This document shows positions 1 to 11,427 of a stretch of 64,000 nt of DNA, in pieces. The stretch covers positions 1-64,000 of the forward strand of contig NW_027474184.1 of assembly GCF_050947335.1 (NCBI RefSeq), given 5' to 3'. The DNA is from Megachile rotundata (taxonomy: Eukaryota; Arthropoda; Insecta; Hymenoptera; Megachilidae). Position 1 is the first letter of the stretch. Each line of letters starts with the position of its first letter. A program made the position numbers and the translations under genes. The notes beneath the pieces were generated by a model. The model was given only the letters and a program-made list of their open reading frames with translations, was not told the origin of the DNA and searched no databases.

Positions 1-166
1 TGTCGTTCTATCGATAATATAAGCATAATATGGCTAATAATATGAGTTAGATCGATAATGATAAGAGTAATAAGTACAGTAATTGTCGTTCTATCGATCA
101 TATATGCATAATATGGCTAATAATATGAGTTAGATTGATAATAGTAAGAGTAATAAGTATAGTAAT
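1..166. repeat. Two leading monomers outside the first 37-mer
   Basis: The first monomer is of the AATATAAGC / GATCGATAATG / GTACAG type and the second of the CATATATGC type. Aligned with the sequence 3,071 bp downstream (from 3072), the second differs at several diagnostic positions, for example CATATATGC against CATATAAGC and TAATAATATG against TAACAATATG. The 37-monomer periodicity therefore begins only at about 167. The array continues to the left of the window. Confidence 0.8.
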
Positions 167-3100
167 TGTCGTTCTATCGATCATATAAGCACAATATGGC
201 TAATAATATGAGTTAGATTGATAATAGTAAGAGTAATAAGTATAGTAATTGTCGTTCTGTCGATCATATAAGCACAATATGGCTAATAATATGAGTTAGA
301 TTGATAATAATAAGAGTAGTGAGTATAGTAATTGTCGTTCTATCGATCATATAAGCATAATACGGCTAATAATATGAGTTAGATTGATAATAATGCGAGT
401 AATAAGTATAGTAATTGTCGTTCTATCGATCATTTAAGCATAATATGGCTAATAATATGAGTTAGATTGATAATAATAAGAGTAATGAGCATAGTAATTG
501 TAGTTCTATCGATCGTATCTGCATAATATGGTTAATAATATGAGTTAGATTCATAATAATAAGAGTAATAAGTATAGTAATTGTCGTTCTATCGATCATT
601 TAACCATAATATGGCTAATAATATGAGTTAGGTTGATAATAATAAGAGTAATAAGTATAGTAATTGTCGTTCTATCGATCATATATGCATAATATGGCTA
701 ATAATATGAGTTAGATTGATAATAATAACAGTAATAAGTACAGTAATTGCCGTTCTATCGATCATATAAGCACAATATGGCTAATAATATGAGTTAGATT
801 GATAATAGTAAGAGTAATAAGTATAGTAATTGTCGTTCTGTCGATCATATAAGCATAATATGGCTAATAATATGAGTTAGATTGATAATAATAAGAGTAG
901 TGAGTATAGTAATTGTCGTTCTATCGATCATATAAGCATAATACGGCTAATAATATGTGTTAGATTGATAATAATGCGAGTAATAAGTATAGTAATTGTC
1001 GTTCTATCGATCATTTAAGCATAATATGGCTAATAATATGAGTTAGATTGATAATAATAAGAGTAATGAGCATAGTAATTGTAGTTCTATCGATCGTATC
1101 TGCATAATATGGTTAATAATATGAGTTAGATTCATAATAATAAGAGTAATAAGTATAGTAATTGTCGTTCTATCGATCATATAAGCATAATACGGCTAAT
1201 AATATAAGTTATATTGATAATAATGCGAGTAATAAGTATAGTAATTGTCGTTCTATCGATCATTTAAGCATAATATGGCTAATAATATGAGTTAGATTGA
1301 TAATAATAAGAGTAATGAGCATAGTACTTGTAGTTCTATCGATCGTATCTGCATAATACGGTTAATAATATGAGTTAGATTGATAATAATAACAGTAATA
1401 AGTACAGTAATTGTCGTTCTATCGATAATATAAGCATAATATGGCTAATAATATGAGTTAGATCGATAATGATAAGAGTAATAGGTACAGTAATTGTCGT
1501 TCTATCGATCATATATGCATAATATGGCTAATAATATGAGTTAGATTGATAATAGTAAGAGTAATAAGTGTAGTAATTGTCGTTCTATCGATCATATAAG
1601 CACAATATGGCTAATAATATGAGTTAGATTGATAATAATAAGAGTAATAAGTATAGTGATTGTCGTTCTATCGATCAAATTAGCATAATATGGTTAATAA
1701 TATGAGTTAGATTGATAACAGTGTGTGTAATAAGTATAGTAATTGTCGTTCTGTCGATCATATAAGCATAATATGGCTAATAATATGAGTTAGATTGATA
1801 ATAATAAGAGTAATAAGTATAGTAATTGTCGTTCTATCGATCATTTATGCATAATATGGCTAATAATATGAGTTAGATTGATAATAATAAGAGTAATAAG
1901 TATAGTAAATGTCGTGCTATCGATCATATCTGCATAATATGGTTAATAACATGGGTTAGATTGATAATAGTGAGTGTAATAAGTATAGTAATTGTCGTTC
2001 TATCGATCATATATGCATAATATGGCTAATAATATGAGTTAGATTGATAATAATAAGAGTAATGAGTATAGTAATTGTAGTTTTATCGATCATATAAGCA
2101 TAACACGGCTAATAATATGAGTTAGATTGATAATAATGCGAGTAATAAGTATAGTAATTGTCGTTCTATCGATCATTTAAGCATAATATGGCTAATAATA
2201 TGAGTTAGATTGATAATAATAAGAGTAATGAGCATAGTAATTGTAGTTCTATCGATCGTATCTGCATAATATGGTTAATAATATGAGTTAGATTCATAAT
2301 AATAAGAGTAATAAGTATAGTAATTGTCGTTCTATCGATCATATAAGCATAATATGGCTAATAATATGAGTTAGATTGATAATAGTAAGTGCAATAAGTA
2401 TAGTATTTGTCGTTCTATCGATCATATATGCATAATATGGCTAATAATATGAGTTAGATTGATAATAATAACAGTAATAAGTACAGTAATTGTCGTTCTA
2501 TCGATCATATAAGCACAATATGGCTAATAATATGAGTTAGATTGATAATAGTAAGAGTAATAAGTATAGTAATTGTCGTTCTGTCGATCATATAAGCATA
2601 ATATGGCTTATAATATGAGTTAGATTGATAATAATAAGAGTAGTGAGTATAGTAATTGTCGTTCTATCGATCATATAAGCATAATACGGCTAATAATATG
2701 TGTTAGATTGATAATAATGCGAGTAATAAGTATAGTAATTGTCGTTCTATCGATCATTTAAGCATAATATGGCTAATAATATGAGTTAGATTGATAATAA
2801 TAAGAGTAATGAGCATAGTAATTGTAGTTCTATCGATCGTATCTGCATAATATGGTTAATAATATGAGTTAGATTCATAATAATAAGAGTAATAAGTATA
2901 GTAATTGTCGTTCTATCGATCATATAAGCATAATACGGCTAATAATATAAGTTAGATTGATAATAATGCGAGTAATAAGTATAGTAATTGTCGTTCTATC
3001 GATCATTTAAGCATAATATGGCTAATAATATGAGTTAGATTGATAATGATAACAGTAATATGTACAGTAATTGTCGTTCTATCGATCATATATGCATAAT

Positions 3101-3237
3101 ATGGCTAATAATATGAGTTAGATTGATAATAGTAAGAGTAATAAGTATAGTAATTGTCGTTCTATCGATCATATAAGCATAATATGGCTAACAATATGAG
3201 TTAGATTGATAATAGTAAGTGTAATAAGTATAGTAAT
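167..3237. repeat. 37-monomer higher-order unit, copy 1 (3,071 bp)
   Basis: This stretch of exactly 37 x 83 bp is followed directly by a second copy. I compared the two copies line by line at an offset of 3,071 and saw two substitutions: C at 396 against T at 3467, and C at 1196 against T at 4267. Diagnostic landmarks are AATTGCCG at about 745, AGTACTTG at 1324, ATAGGTACAG at 1481, the CAAATTAGC / GTGTGTG monomer at about 1660-1740, CATGGGTTAG at about 1950, AGTGCAATAAG at 2388, GGCTTATAAT at about 2606 and GTAATATGTACAG at about 3055. It contains three runs of the five-monomer variant series, starting at 167, 748 and 2491. Confidence 0.93.
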
Positions 3238-6200
3238 TGTCGTTCTATCGATCATATAAGCACAATATGGCTAATAATATGAGTTAGATTGATAATAGTA
3301 AGAGTAATAAGTATAGTAATTGTCGTTCTGTCGATCATATAAGCACAATATGGCTAATAATATGAGTTAGATTGATAATAATAAGAGTAGTGAGTATAGT
3401 AATTGTCGTTCTATCGATCATATAAGCATAATACGGCTAATAATATGAGTTAGATTGATAATAATGTGAGTAATAAGTATAGTAATTGTCGTTCTATCGA
3501 TCATTTAAGCATAATATGGCTAATAATATGAGTTAGATTGATAATAATAAGAGTAATGAGCATAGTAATTGTAGTTCTATCGATCGTATCTGCATAATAT
3601 GGTTAATAATATGAGTTAGATTCATAATAATAAGAGTAATAAGTATAGTAATTGTCGTTCTATCGATCATTTAACCATAATATGGCTAATAATATGAGTT
3701 AGGTTGATAATAATAAGAGTAATAAGTATAGTAATTGTCGTTCTATCGATCATATATGCATAATATGGCTAATAATATGAGTTAGATTGATAATAATAAC
3801 AGTAATAAGTACAGTAATTGCCGTTCTATCGATCATATAAGCACAATATGGCTAATAATATGAGTTAGATTGATAATAGTAAGAGTAATAAGTATAGTAA
3901 TTGTCGTTCTGTCGATCATATAAGCATAATATGGCTAATAATATGAGTTAGATTGATAATAATAAGAGTAGTGAGTATAGTAATTGTCGTTCTATCGATC
4001 ATATAAGCATAATACGGCTAATAATATGTGTTAGATTGATAATAATGCGAGTAATAAGTATAGTAATTGTCGTTCTATCGATCATTTAAGCATAATATGG
4101 CTAATAATATGAGTTAGATTGATAATAATAAGAGTAATGAGCATAGTAATTGTAGTTCTATCGATCGTATCTGCATAATATGGTTAATAATATGAGTTAG
4201 ATTCATAATAATAAGAGTAATAAGTATAGTAATTGTCGTTCTATCGATCATATAAGCATAATACGGTTAATAATATAAGTTATATTGATAATAATGCGAG
4301 TAATAAGTATAGTAATTGTCGTTCTATCGATCATTTAAGCATAATATGGCTAATAATATGAGTTAGATTGATAATAATAAGAGTAATGAGCATAGTACTT
4401 GTAGTTCTATCGATCGTATCTGCATAATACGGTTAATAATATGAGTTAGATTGATAATAATAACAGTAATAAGTACAGTAATTGTCGTTCTATCGATAAT
4501 ATAAGCATAATATGGCTAATAATATGAGTTAGATCGATAATGATAAGAGTAATAGGTACAGTAATTGTCGTTCTATCGATCATATATGCATAATATGGCT
4601 AATAATATGAGTTAGATTGATAATAGTAAGAGTAATAAGTGTAGTAATTGTCGTTCTATCGATCATATAAGCACAATATGGCTAATAATATGAGTTAGAT
4701 TGATAATAATAAGAGTAATAAGTATAGTGATTGTCGTTCTATCGATCAAATTAGCATAATATGGTTAATAATATGAGTTAGATTGATAACAGTGTGTGTA
4801 ATAAGTATAGTAATTGTCGTTCTGTCGATCATATAAGCATAATATGGCTAATAATATGAGTTAGATTGATAATAATAAGAGTAATAAGTATAGTAATTGT
4901 CGTTCTATCGATCATTTATGCATAATATGGCTAATAATATGAGTTAGATTGATAATAATAAGAGTAATAAGTATAGTAAATGTCGTGCTATCGATCATAT
5001 CTGCATAATATGGTTAATAACATGGGTTAGATTGATAATAGTGAGTGTAATAAGTATAGTAATTGTCGTTCTATCGATCATATATGCATAATATGGCTAA
5101 TAATATGAGTTAGATTGATAATAATAAGAGTAATGAGTATAGTAATTGTAGTTTTATCGATCATATAAGCATAACACGGCTAATAATATGAGTTAGATTG
5201 ATAATAATGCGAGTAATAAGTATAGTAATTGTCGTTCTATCGATCATTTAAGCATAATATGGCTAATAATATGAGTTAGATTGATAATAATAAGAGTAAT
5301 GAGCATAGTAATTGTAGTTCTATCGATCGTATCTGCATAATATGGTTAATAATATGAGTTAGATTCATAATAATAAGAGTAATAAGTATAGTAATTGTCG
5401 TTCTATCGATCATATAAGCATAATATGGCTAATAATATGAGTTAGATTGATAATAGTAAGTGCAATAAGTATAGTATTTGTCGTTCTATCGATCATATAT
5501 GCATAATATGGCTAATAATATGAGTTAGATTGATAATAATAACAGTAATAAGTACAGTAATTGTCGTTCTATCGATCATATAAGCACAATATGGCTAATA
5601 ATATGAGTTAGATTGATAATAGTAAGAGTAATAAGTATAGTAATTGTCGTTCTGTCGATCATATAAGCATAATATGGCTTATAATATGAGTTAGATTGAT
5701 AATAATAAGAGTAGTGAGTATAGTAATTGTCGTTCTATCGATCATATAAGCATAATACGGCTAATAATATGTGTTAGATTGATAATAATGCGAGTAATAA
5801 GTATAGTAATTGTCGTTCTATCGATCATTTAAGCATAATATGGCTAATAATATGAGTTAGATTGATAATAATAAGAGTAATGAGCATAGTAATTGTAGTT
5901 CTATCGATCGTATCTGCATAATATGGTTAATAATATGAGTTAGATTCATAATAATAAGAGTAATAAGTATAGTAATTGTCGTTCTATCGATCATATAAGC
6001 ATAATACGGCTAATAATATAAGTTAGATTGATAATAATGCGAGTAATAAGTATAGTAATTGTCGTTCTATCGATCATTTAAGCATAATATGGCTAATAAT
6101 ATGAGTTAGATTGATAATGATAACAGTAATATGTACAGTAATTGTCGTTCTATCGATCATATATGCATAATATGGCTAATAATATGAGTTAGATTGATAA

Positions 6201-6308
6201 TAGTAAGAGTAATAAGTATAGTAATTGTCGTTCTATCGATCATATAAGCATAATATGGCTAACAATATGAGTTAGATTGATAATAGTAAGTGTAATAAGT
6301 ATAGTAAT
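3238..6308. repeat. 37-monomer higher-order unit, copy 2 (3,071 bp)
   Basis: Tandem neighbour of copy 1, matching at a constant offset of 3,071 bp with no indel and only two substitutions noticed. Landmarks recur exactly: ATAGGTACAG at 4552, AGTGCAATAAG at 5459, and the TAACAATATG monomer near 6260. Near-identity over 3 kb, against visible divergence between neighbouring monomers, indicates that the 37-mer was amplified as one block, and recently relative to monomer divergence. An assembly duplication would give the same picture, though the two differences argue against a simple copy of identical reads. Confidence 0.93.
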
Positions 6309-6618
6309 TGTCGTTCTATCGATCATATAAGCACAATATGGCTAATAATATGAGTTAGATTGATAATAGTAAGAGTAATAAGTATAGTAATTGTCGTTCT
6401 GTCGATCATATAAGCACAATATGGCTAATAATATGAGTTAGATTGATAATAATAAGAGTAGTGAGTATAGTAATTGTCGTTCTATCGATCATATAAGCAT
6501 AATACGGCTAATAATATGAGTTAGATTGATAATAATGCGAGTAATAAGTATAGTAATTGTCGTTCTATCGATCATTTAAGCATAATATGGCTAATAATAT
6601 GAGTTAGATTGATAATAG
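6309..6618. repeat. Truncated third copy of the 37-mer
   Basis: The 3,071-bp periodicity continues past copy 2 for about 310 bp, with the GCACAATATGG monomer pair and the TACGG / TGCGAG monomer. It breaks near 6618, where the expected AATAATAAGAG is replaced by AATAGTAAGTGC, a variant that belongs 14 monomers further back in the unit. This is the junction of an in-register jump. Confidence 0.85.
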
Positions 6619-7470
6619 TAAGTGCAATAAGTATAGTATTTGTCGTTCTATCGATCATATATGCATAATATGGCTAATAATATGAGTTAGATTGATAATA
6701 ATAACAGTAATAAGTACAGTAATTGTCGTTCTATCGATCATATAAGCACAATATGGCTAATAATATGAGTTAGATTGATAATAGTAAGAGTAATAAGTAT
6801 AGTAATTGTCGTTCTGTCGATCATATAAGCATAATATGGCTTATAATATGAGTTAGATTGATAATAATAAGAGTAGTGAGTATAGTAATTGTCGTTCTAT
6901 CGATCATATAAGCATAATACGGCTAATAATATGTGTTAGATTGATAATAATGCGAGTAATAAGTATAGTAATTGTCGTTCTATCGATCATTTAAGCATAA
7001 TATGGCTAATAATATGAGTTAGATTGATAATAATAAGAGTAATGAGCATAGTAATTGTAGTTCTATCGATCGTATCTGCATAATATGGTTAATAATATGA
7101 GTTAGATTCATAATAATAAGAGTAATAAGTATAGTAATTGTCGTTCTATCGATCATATAAGCATAATACGGCTAATAATATAAGTTAGATTGATAATAAT
7201 GCGAGTAATAAGTATAGTAATTGTCGTTCTATCGATCATTTAAGCATAATATGGCTAATAATATGAGTTAGATTGATAATGATAACAGTAATATGTACAG
7301 TAATTGTCGTTCTATCGATCATATATGCATAATATGGCTAATAATATGAGTTAGATTGATAATAGTAAGAGTAATAAGTATAGTAATTGTCGTTCTATCG
7401 ATCATATAAGCATAATATGGCTAACAATATGAGTTAGATTGATAATAGTAAGTGTAATAAGTATAGTAAT
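6577..7470. repeat. Repeated segment of 5415-6308 at 14-monomer offset
   Basis: About 894 bp matches 5415-6308 at an offset of 1,162 bp (14 monomers). AGTGCAATAAG is at 5459 and 6621, and GATAACAGTAATATG at 6119 and 7281. GGCTTATAAT, the TGTGTTAG monomer and the TAACAATATG monomer are also shared in order. The match ends where TGTCG becomes TTTCG at 7471. The same series recurs a third time near 19758-20421. Confidence 0.88.
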
Positions 7471-8690
7471 TTTCGTTCTATCGATCATATAAGCATAATA
7501 TGGCTAATAATATGAGTTAGATTGATAACAATAAGAGCAATAAGTATAGTAATTGTCGTTCTATCGATCATTTAAGCATAATATGGCTGGTAATATGAGT
7601 TAGATTGATAATAATAAGAGTAATAAGTATAGTAATTGTCGTTCTATCGATCATATAAGCACAATATGGCTAATAATATGAGTTAGATTGATAATAATAA
7701 GAGTAATAATTATAGTAAAATGTCGTTCTATCGATCATATAAGCATAATATGGCTAATAATATGAGTTAGATCGATAATGATAAGAGTAATAAGTACAGT
7801 AATTGTCGTTCTATCGATAATATAAGCATAATATGGCTAATAATATGAGTTAGATCGATAATGATAAGAGTAATAAGTACAGTAATTGTCGTTCTATCGA
7901 TAATATAAGCATAATATGGCTAATAATATGAGTTAGATCGATAATGATAAGAGTAATAAGTACAGTAATTGTCGTTCTATCGATCATATATGCATAATAT
8001 GGCTAATAATATGAGTTAGATTGATAATAGTAAGAGTAATAAGTATAGTAATTGTCGTTCTATCGATCATATAAGCACAATATGGCTAATAATATGAGTT
8101 AGATTGATAATAGTAAGAGTAATAAGTATAGTAATTGTCGTTCTGTCGATCATATAAGCATAATATGGCTAATAATATGAGTTAGATTGATAATAATAAG
8201 AGTAATAAGTACAGTAATTGTCGTTCTATCGATCATATAAGCATAATACGGCTAATAATATGAGTTAGATTGATAATAATGCGAGTAATAAGTATAGTAA
8301 TTGTCGTTCTATCGATCATTTAAGCATAATATGGCTAATAATATGAGTTAGATTGATAATAATAAGAGTAATGAGCATAGTAATTGTAGTTCTATCGATC
8401 GTATCTGCATAATATGGCTAATAATATGAGTTAGATTGATAATAGTAAGTGTAATAAGTATAGTAATTGTCGTTCTATCGATCATATATGCATCATATGG
8501 CTAATAATATGAGTTAGATTGATAATAATAACAGTAATAAGTACAGTAATTGTCGTTCTATCGATAATATAAGCATAATATGGCTAATAATATGAGTTAG
8601 ATCGATAATGATAAGAGTAATAAGTACAGTAATTGTCGTTCTGTCGATCATATAAGCATAATATGGCTAATAATACGAGTTAGATTGATA
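7471..8690. repeat. Block repeated at 20422-21641 (offset 12,951 bp)
   Basis: Starts with the TTTCGTTC monomer, followed by GATAACAATAAGAGCAATAAG, the GGCTGGTAATATG monomer, an 84-bp AAAATG variant ending at 7720, and three successive GATCGATAATG / GTACAG monomers. It includes the rare ATGCATCATATGG at about 8490, also present at about 21441. The match breaks near 8690, where this copy has TGCGAG and the other has TAAGAGTAGTGAG. The offset (12,951) equals 14,113 minus 1,162. The right-hand locus therefore shows the same 37-mer-plus-tail order without the local 14-mer jump. Confidence 0.85.
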
Positions 8691-10380
8691 ATAATGCGAG
8701 TAATAAGTACAGTAATTGTCGTTCTATCGATCATTTAAGCATAATATGGCTAATAATATGAGTTAGATTGATAATAATAAGAGTAATAAGTATAGTAAAT
8801 GTCGTGCTATCGATCATATCTGCATAATATGGTTAATAACATGAGTTAGATTGATAATATTGAGTGTAATAAGTATAGTAATTGTCGTTCTATCGATCAT
8901 ATATGCATAATATGGCTAATAATATGAGTTAGATTGATAATAATAAGAGTAATGAGTATAGTAATTGTAGTTCTATCGATCATATCTGCATAATATGGTT
9001 AATAATATGAGTTAGATTGATAATAGTGAGTGTAATAAGTATAGTAATTGTCGTGCTATCGACCATATCTGCATAATATGGTTAATAATATGAGTTAGAT
9101 TGATAATAGTGAGTGTAATAAGTATAGTAATTGTCGTTCTATCGATCATATTAGCATAATATGGTTAATAATATGAGTTAGATTAATAATAATAAGAGTA
9201 ATAAGTATAGTAATTGTCGTTCTATCGATCATATAAGCATAATATGGTTAATAATATGAGTTAAACTCATAACAATAAGAGTAATAAGTACAGTAATTGT
9301 CGTTCTATAGATCATATATGCATAATATGGCTAATAATATGAGTTAGATTGATAATAATAAGAGTAATAAGTATAGTAATTGTCGTTCTATCGATCATTT
9401 AAGCATAATATGGCTAATAATATGAGTTAGATTGATAATAATAAGAGTAATAAGTATAGTAAATGTCGTGCTATCGATCATATCTGCATAATATGGCTAA
9501 TAATATGAGTTAGATTGATAATAGTAAGTGTAATGAGTATAGTAATTGTCGTTCTATCGATCATATAAGCACATAATGGCTAATAATATGAGTTAGATTG
9601 ATAATAATAAGAGAAATAAGTATAGTAAAATGTCGTTCTATCGATCATATAAGCATAATATGGCTAATAATATGAGTTAGATCGATAATGATAAGAGTAA
9701 TAAGTACAGTAACTGTCGTTCTATCGATCATATAAGCATAATATGGCTAATAATATGAGTTAGATTGATAATAATAAGAGTAATGAGTATAGTAATTGTA
9801 GTTCTATCGATCATATCTGCATAATATGGTTAATAATATGAGTTAGATTGATAATAATAAGAGTAATAAGTAAAGTAAAATGTCGTTCTATCGATAATAT
9901 AAACATAATATGCCTAATAATATGAGTTAGATCGATAATGATAAGAGTAATAAGTACAGTAATTGTCGTTCTATCGATCATATAAGCATAATATGGCTAA
10001 TAATATGAGTTAGATTGATAATAAGAGTAATGAGTGTAGTAATTGTAGTTCTATCGATCATATCTGCATAATATGGCTAATCATATGAGTTAGATTGATA
10101 ATAGTAAGTGTACTAAGTATAGTAATTGTCGTTCTATCGATCATATAAGCATAATATGGCTAATAATATGAGTTAGATTGATAATAATAAGAGTAATAAG
10201 TATAGTAATTGTCGTTCTATCGATCATTTAAGCATAATATGGCTGGTAATATGAGTTAGATTGATAATAATAAGAGTAATAAGTATAGTAATTGCCGTTC
10301 TATCGATGATATAAGCACAATATGGCTAATAAACTGAGTTCGATTGATAATAAGAAGAGCAATAAGTATAGTAATTGTCG
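8691..10380. repeat. Mosaic monomers, no long internal period seen
   Basis: About 20 monomers of mixed types: AAATGTCGTGCTATCG with TAACATGAG, GTGAGTGTAATAAG, a TTAAACTCATAACAATAAG monomer near 9250 and a CTATAGATC monomer near 9306. It holds one 334-bp cassette with two 84-bp variants (9547-9880) and a 3-bp deletion near 10020 (ATAATAATAAG reduced to ATAATAAG). Part of it (about 8,790-9,300) recurs near 13,200-13,700. Nothing but satellite sequence is present. Confidence 0.8.
9547..9880. repeat. 334-bp four-monomer cassette with two 84-bp variants (1 of 6)
   Basis: Four monomers of 84, 83, 83 and 84 bp. The first has GCACATAATGG and GAGAAATAAG and ends GTAAAATG. The second has GATCGATAATG and GTAACTGTCG. 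The third has GAGTATAGTAATTGTAG. The fourth has CATATCTGC and ends TAAAGTAAAATG. The two extra-A junctions precede TGTCG at 9631 and 9881, exactly 250 bp apart. The same order recurs at five other places in the window. Confidence 0.88.
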
Positions 10381-11427
10381 TTCTATCGATCATTTAAGCA
10401 TAATATGGCTGGTAATATGAGTTAGATTGATAATAATAAGAGTAATAAGTATAGTAATTGTCGTTCTATCGATCATATAAGCACATAATGGCTAATAATA
10501 TGAGTTAGATTGATAATAATAAGAGAAATAAGTATAGTAAAATGTCGTTCTATCGATCATATAAGCATAATATGGCTAATAATATGAGTTAGATCGATAA
10601 TGATAAGAGTAATAAGTACAGTAACTGTCGTTCTATCGATCATATAAGCATAATATGGCTAATAATATGAGTTAGATTGATAATAATAAGAGTAATGAGT
10701 ATAGTAATTGTAGTTCTATCGATCATATCTGCATAATATGGTTAATAATATGAGTTAGATTAATAATAATAAGAGTAATAAGTAAAGTAAAATGTCGTTC
10801 TATCGATAATATAAACATAATATGCCTAATAATATGAGTTAGATCGATAATGATAAGAGTAATAAGTACAGTAATTGTCGTTCTATCGATAATATAAGCA
10901 TAATATGGCTAATAATATGAGTTAGATCGATAATGATAAGAGTAATAAGTACAGTAATTGTCGTTCTATCGATAATATAAGCATAATATGGCTAATAATA
11001 TGAGTTAGATCGATAAAGATAAGAGTAATAAGTACAGTAATTGTCGTTCTATCGATCATATATGCATAATATGGCTAATAATATGAGTTAGATTGATAAT
11101 AGTAAGAGTAATAAGTATAGTAATTGTCGTTCTATCAATCATTTAAGCATAATATGGCTAATAATATGAGTTAGATTGATAATAATAAGAGTAATGAGCA
11201 TAGTAATTGTAGTTCTATCGATCGTATCTGCATAATATGGCTAATAATATGAGTTAGATTGATAATAGTAAGTGTAATAAGTATAGTAATTGTCGTTCTA
11301 TCGATCATATATGCATAATATGGCTAATAATATGAGTTAGATTGATAATAATAACAGTAATAAGTACAGTAATTGTCGTTCTATCGATAATATAAGCATA
11401 ATATGGCTAATAATATGAGTTAGATTG
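10381..11427. repeat. Module ending in the CTATCAATC monomer, copy 1 of 5
   Basis: About 1.05 kb matching 39602-40648 at a constant offset of 29,221 bp, and matching further copies beginning near 44,335, 49,064 and 51,722. In order it has a GGCTGGTAATATG monomer, the 334-bp cassette, the AAACATAATATGCC monomer, two GATCGATAATG monomers, GATCGATAAAGATAAG, CATATATGC, and the CTATCAATC monomer whose TGTCG start is at 11125. A few single-base differences from the right-hand copies are visible, for example GATTAATAATAAT near 10760. The match is lost near 11428. Confidence 0.85.
10459..10792. repeat. 334-bp cassette with two 84-bp variants (2 of 6)
   Basis: Same four-monomer order as 9547-9880, 912 bp downstream of it. 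Extra-A junctions precede the TGTCG starts at 10543 and 10793, 250 bp apart. Confidence 0.87.

Noticed and set aside
1..83. TATCGATA as an insect DREF/BEAF-type insulator or promoter element
   Set aside because: The 8-bp motif occurs in the AATATAAGC monomers, but it also follows from one substitution next to the ATCGAT palindrome present in nearly every monomer, and the species is unknown. Nothing else resembles a promoter, so no regulatory feature is called.
8630..8690. Possible unique junction sequence where the 12,951-bp match ends
   Set aside because: The sequence on both sides is ordinary monomer in correct phase; only the variant type changes (TGCGAG against TAAGAGTAGTGAG), so this is an exchange point, not an insertion.
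9560..9580. GCACATAATGG as an indel relative to GCACAATATGG
   Set aside because: Both forms have the same length and the monomer phase does not change there; it is a local base rearrangement or two substitutions.
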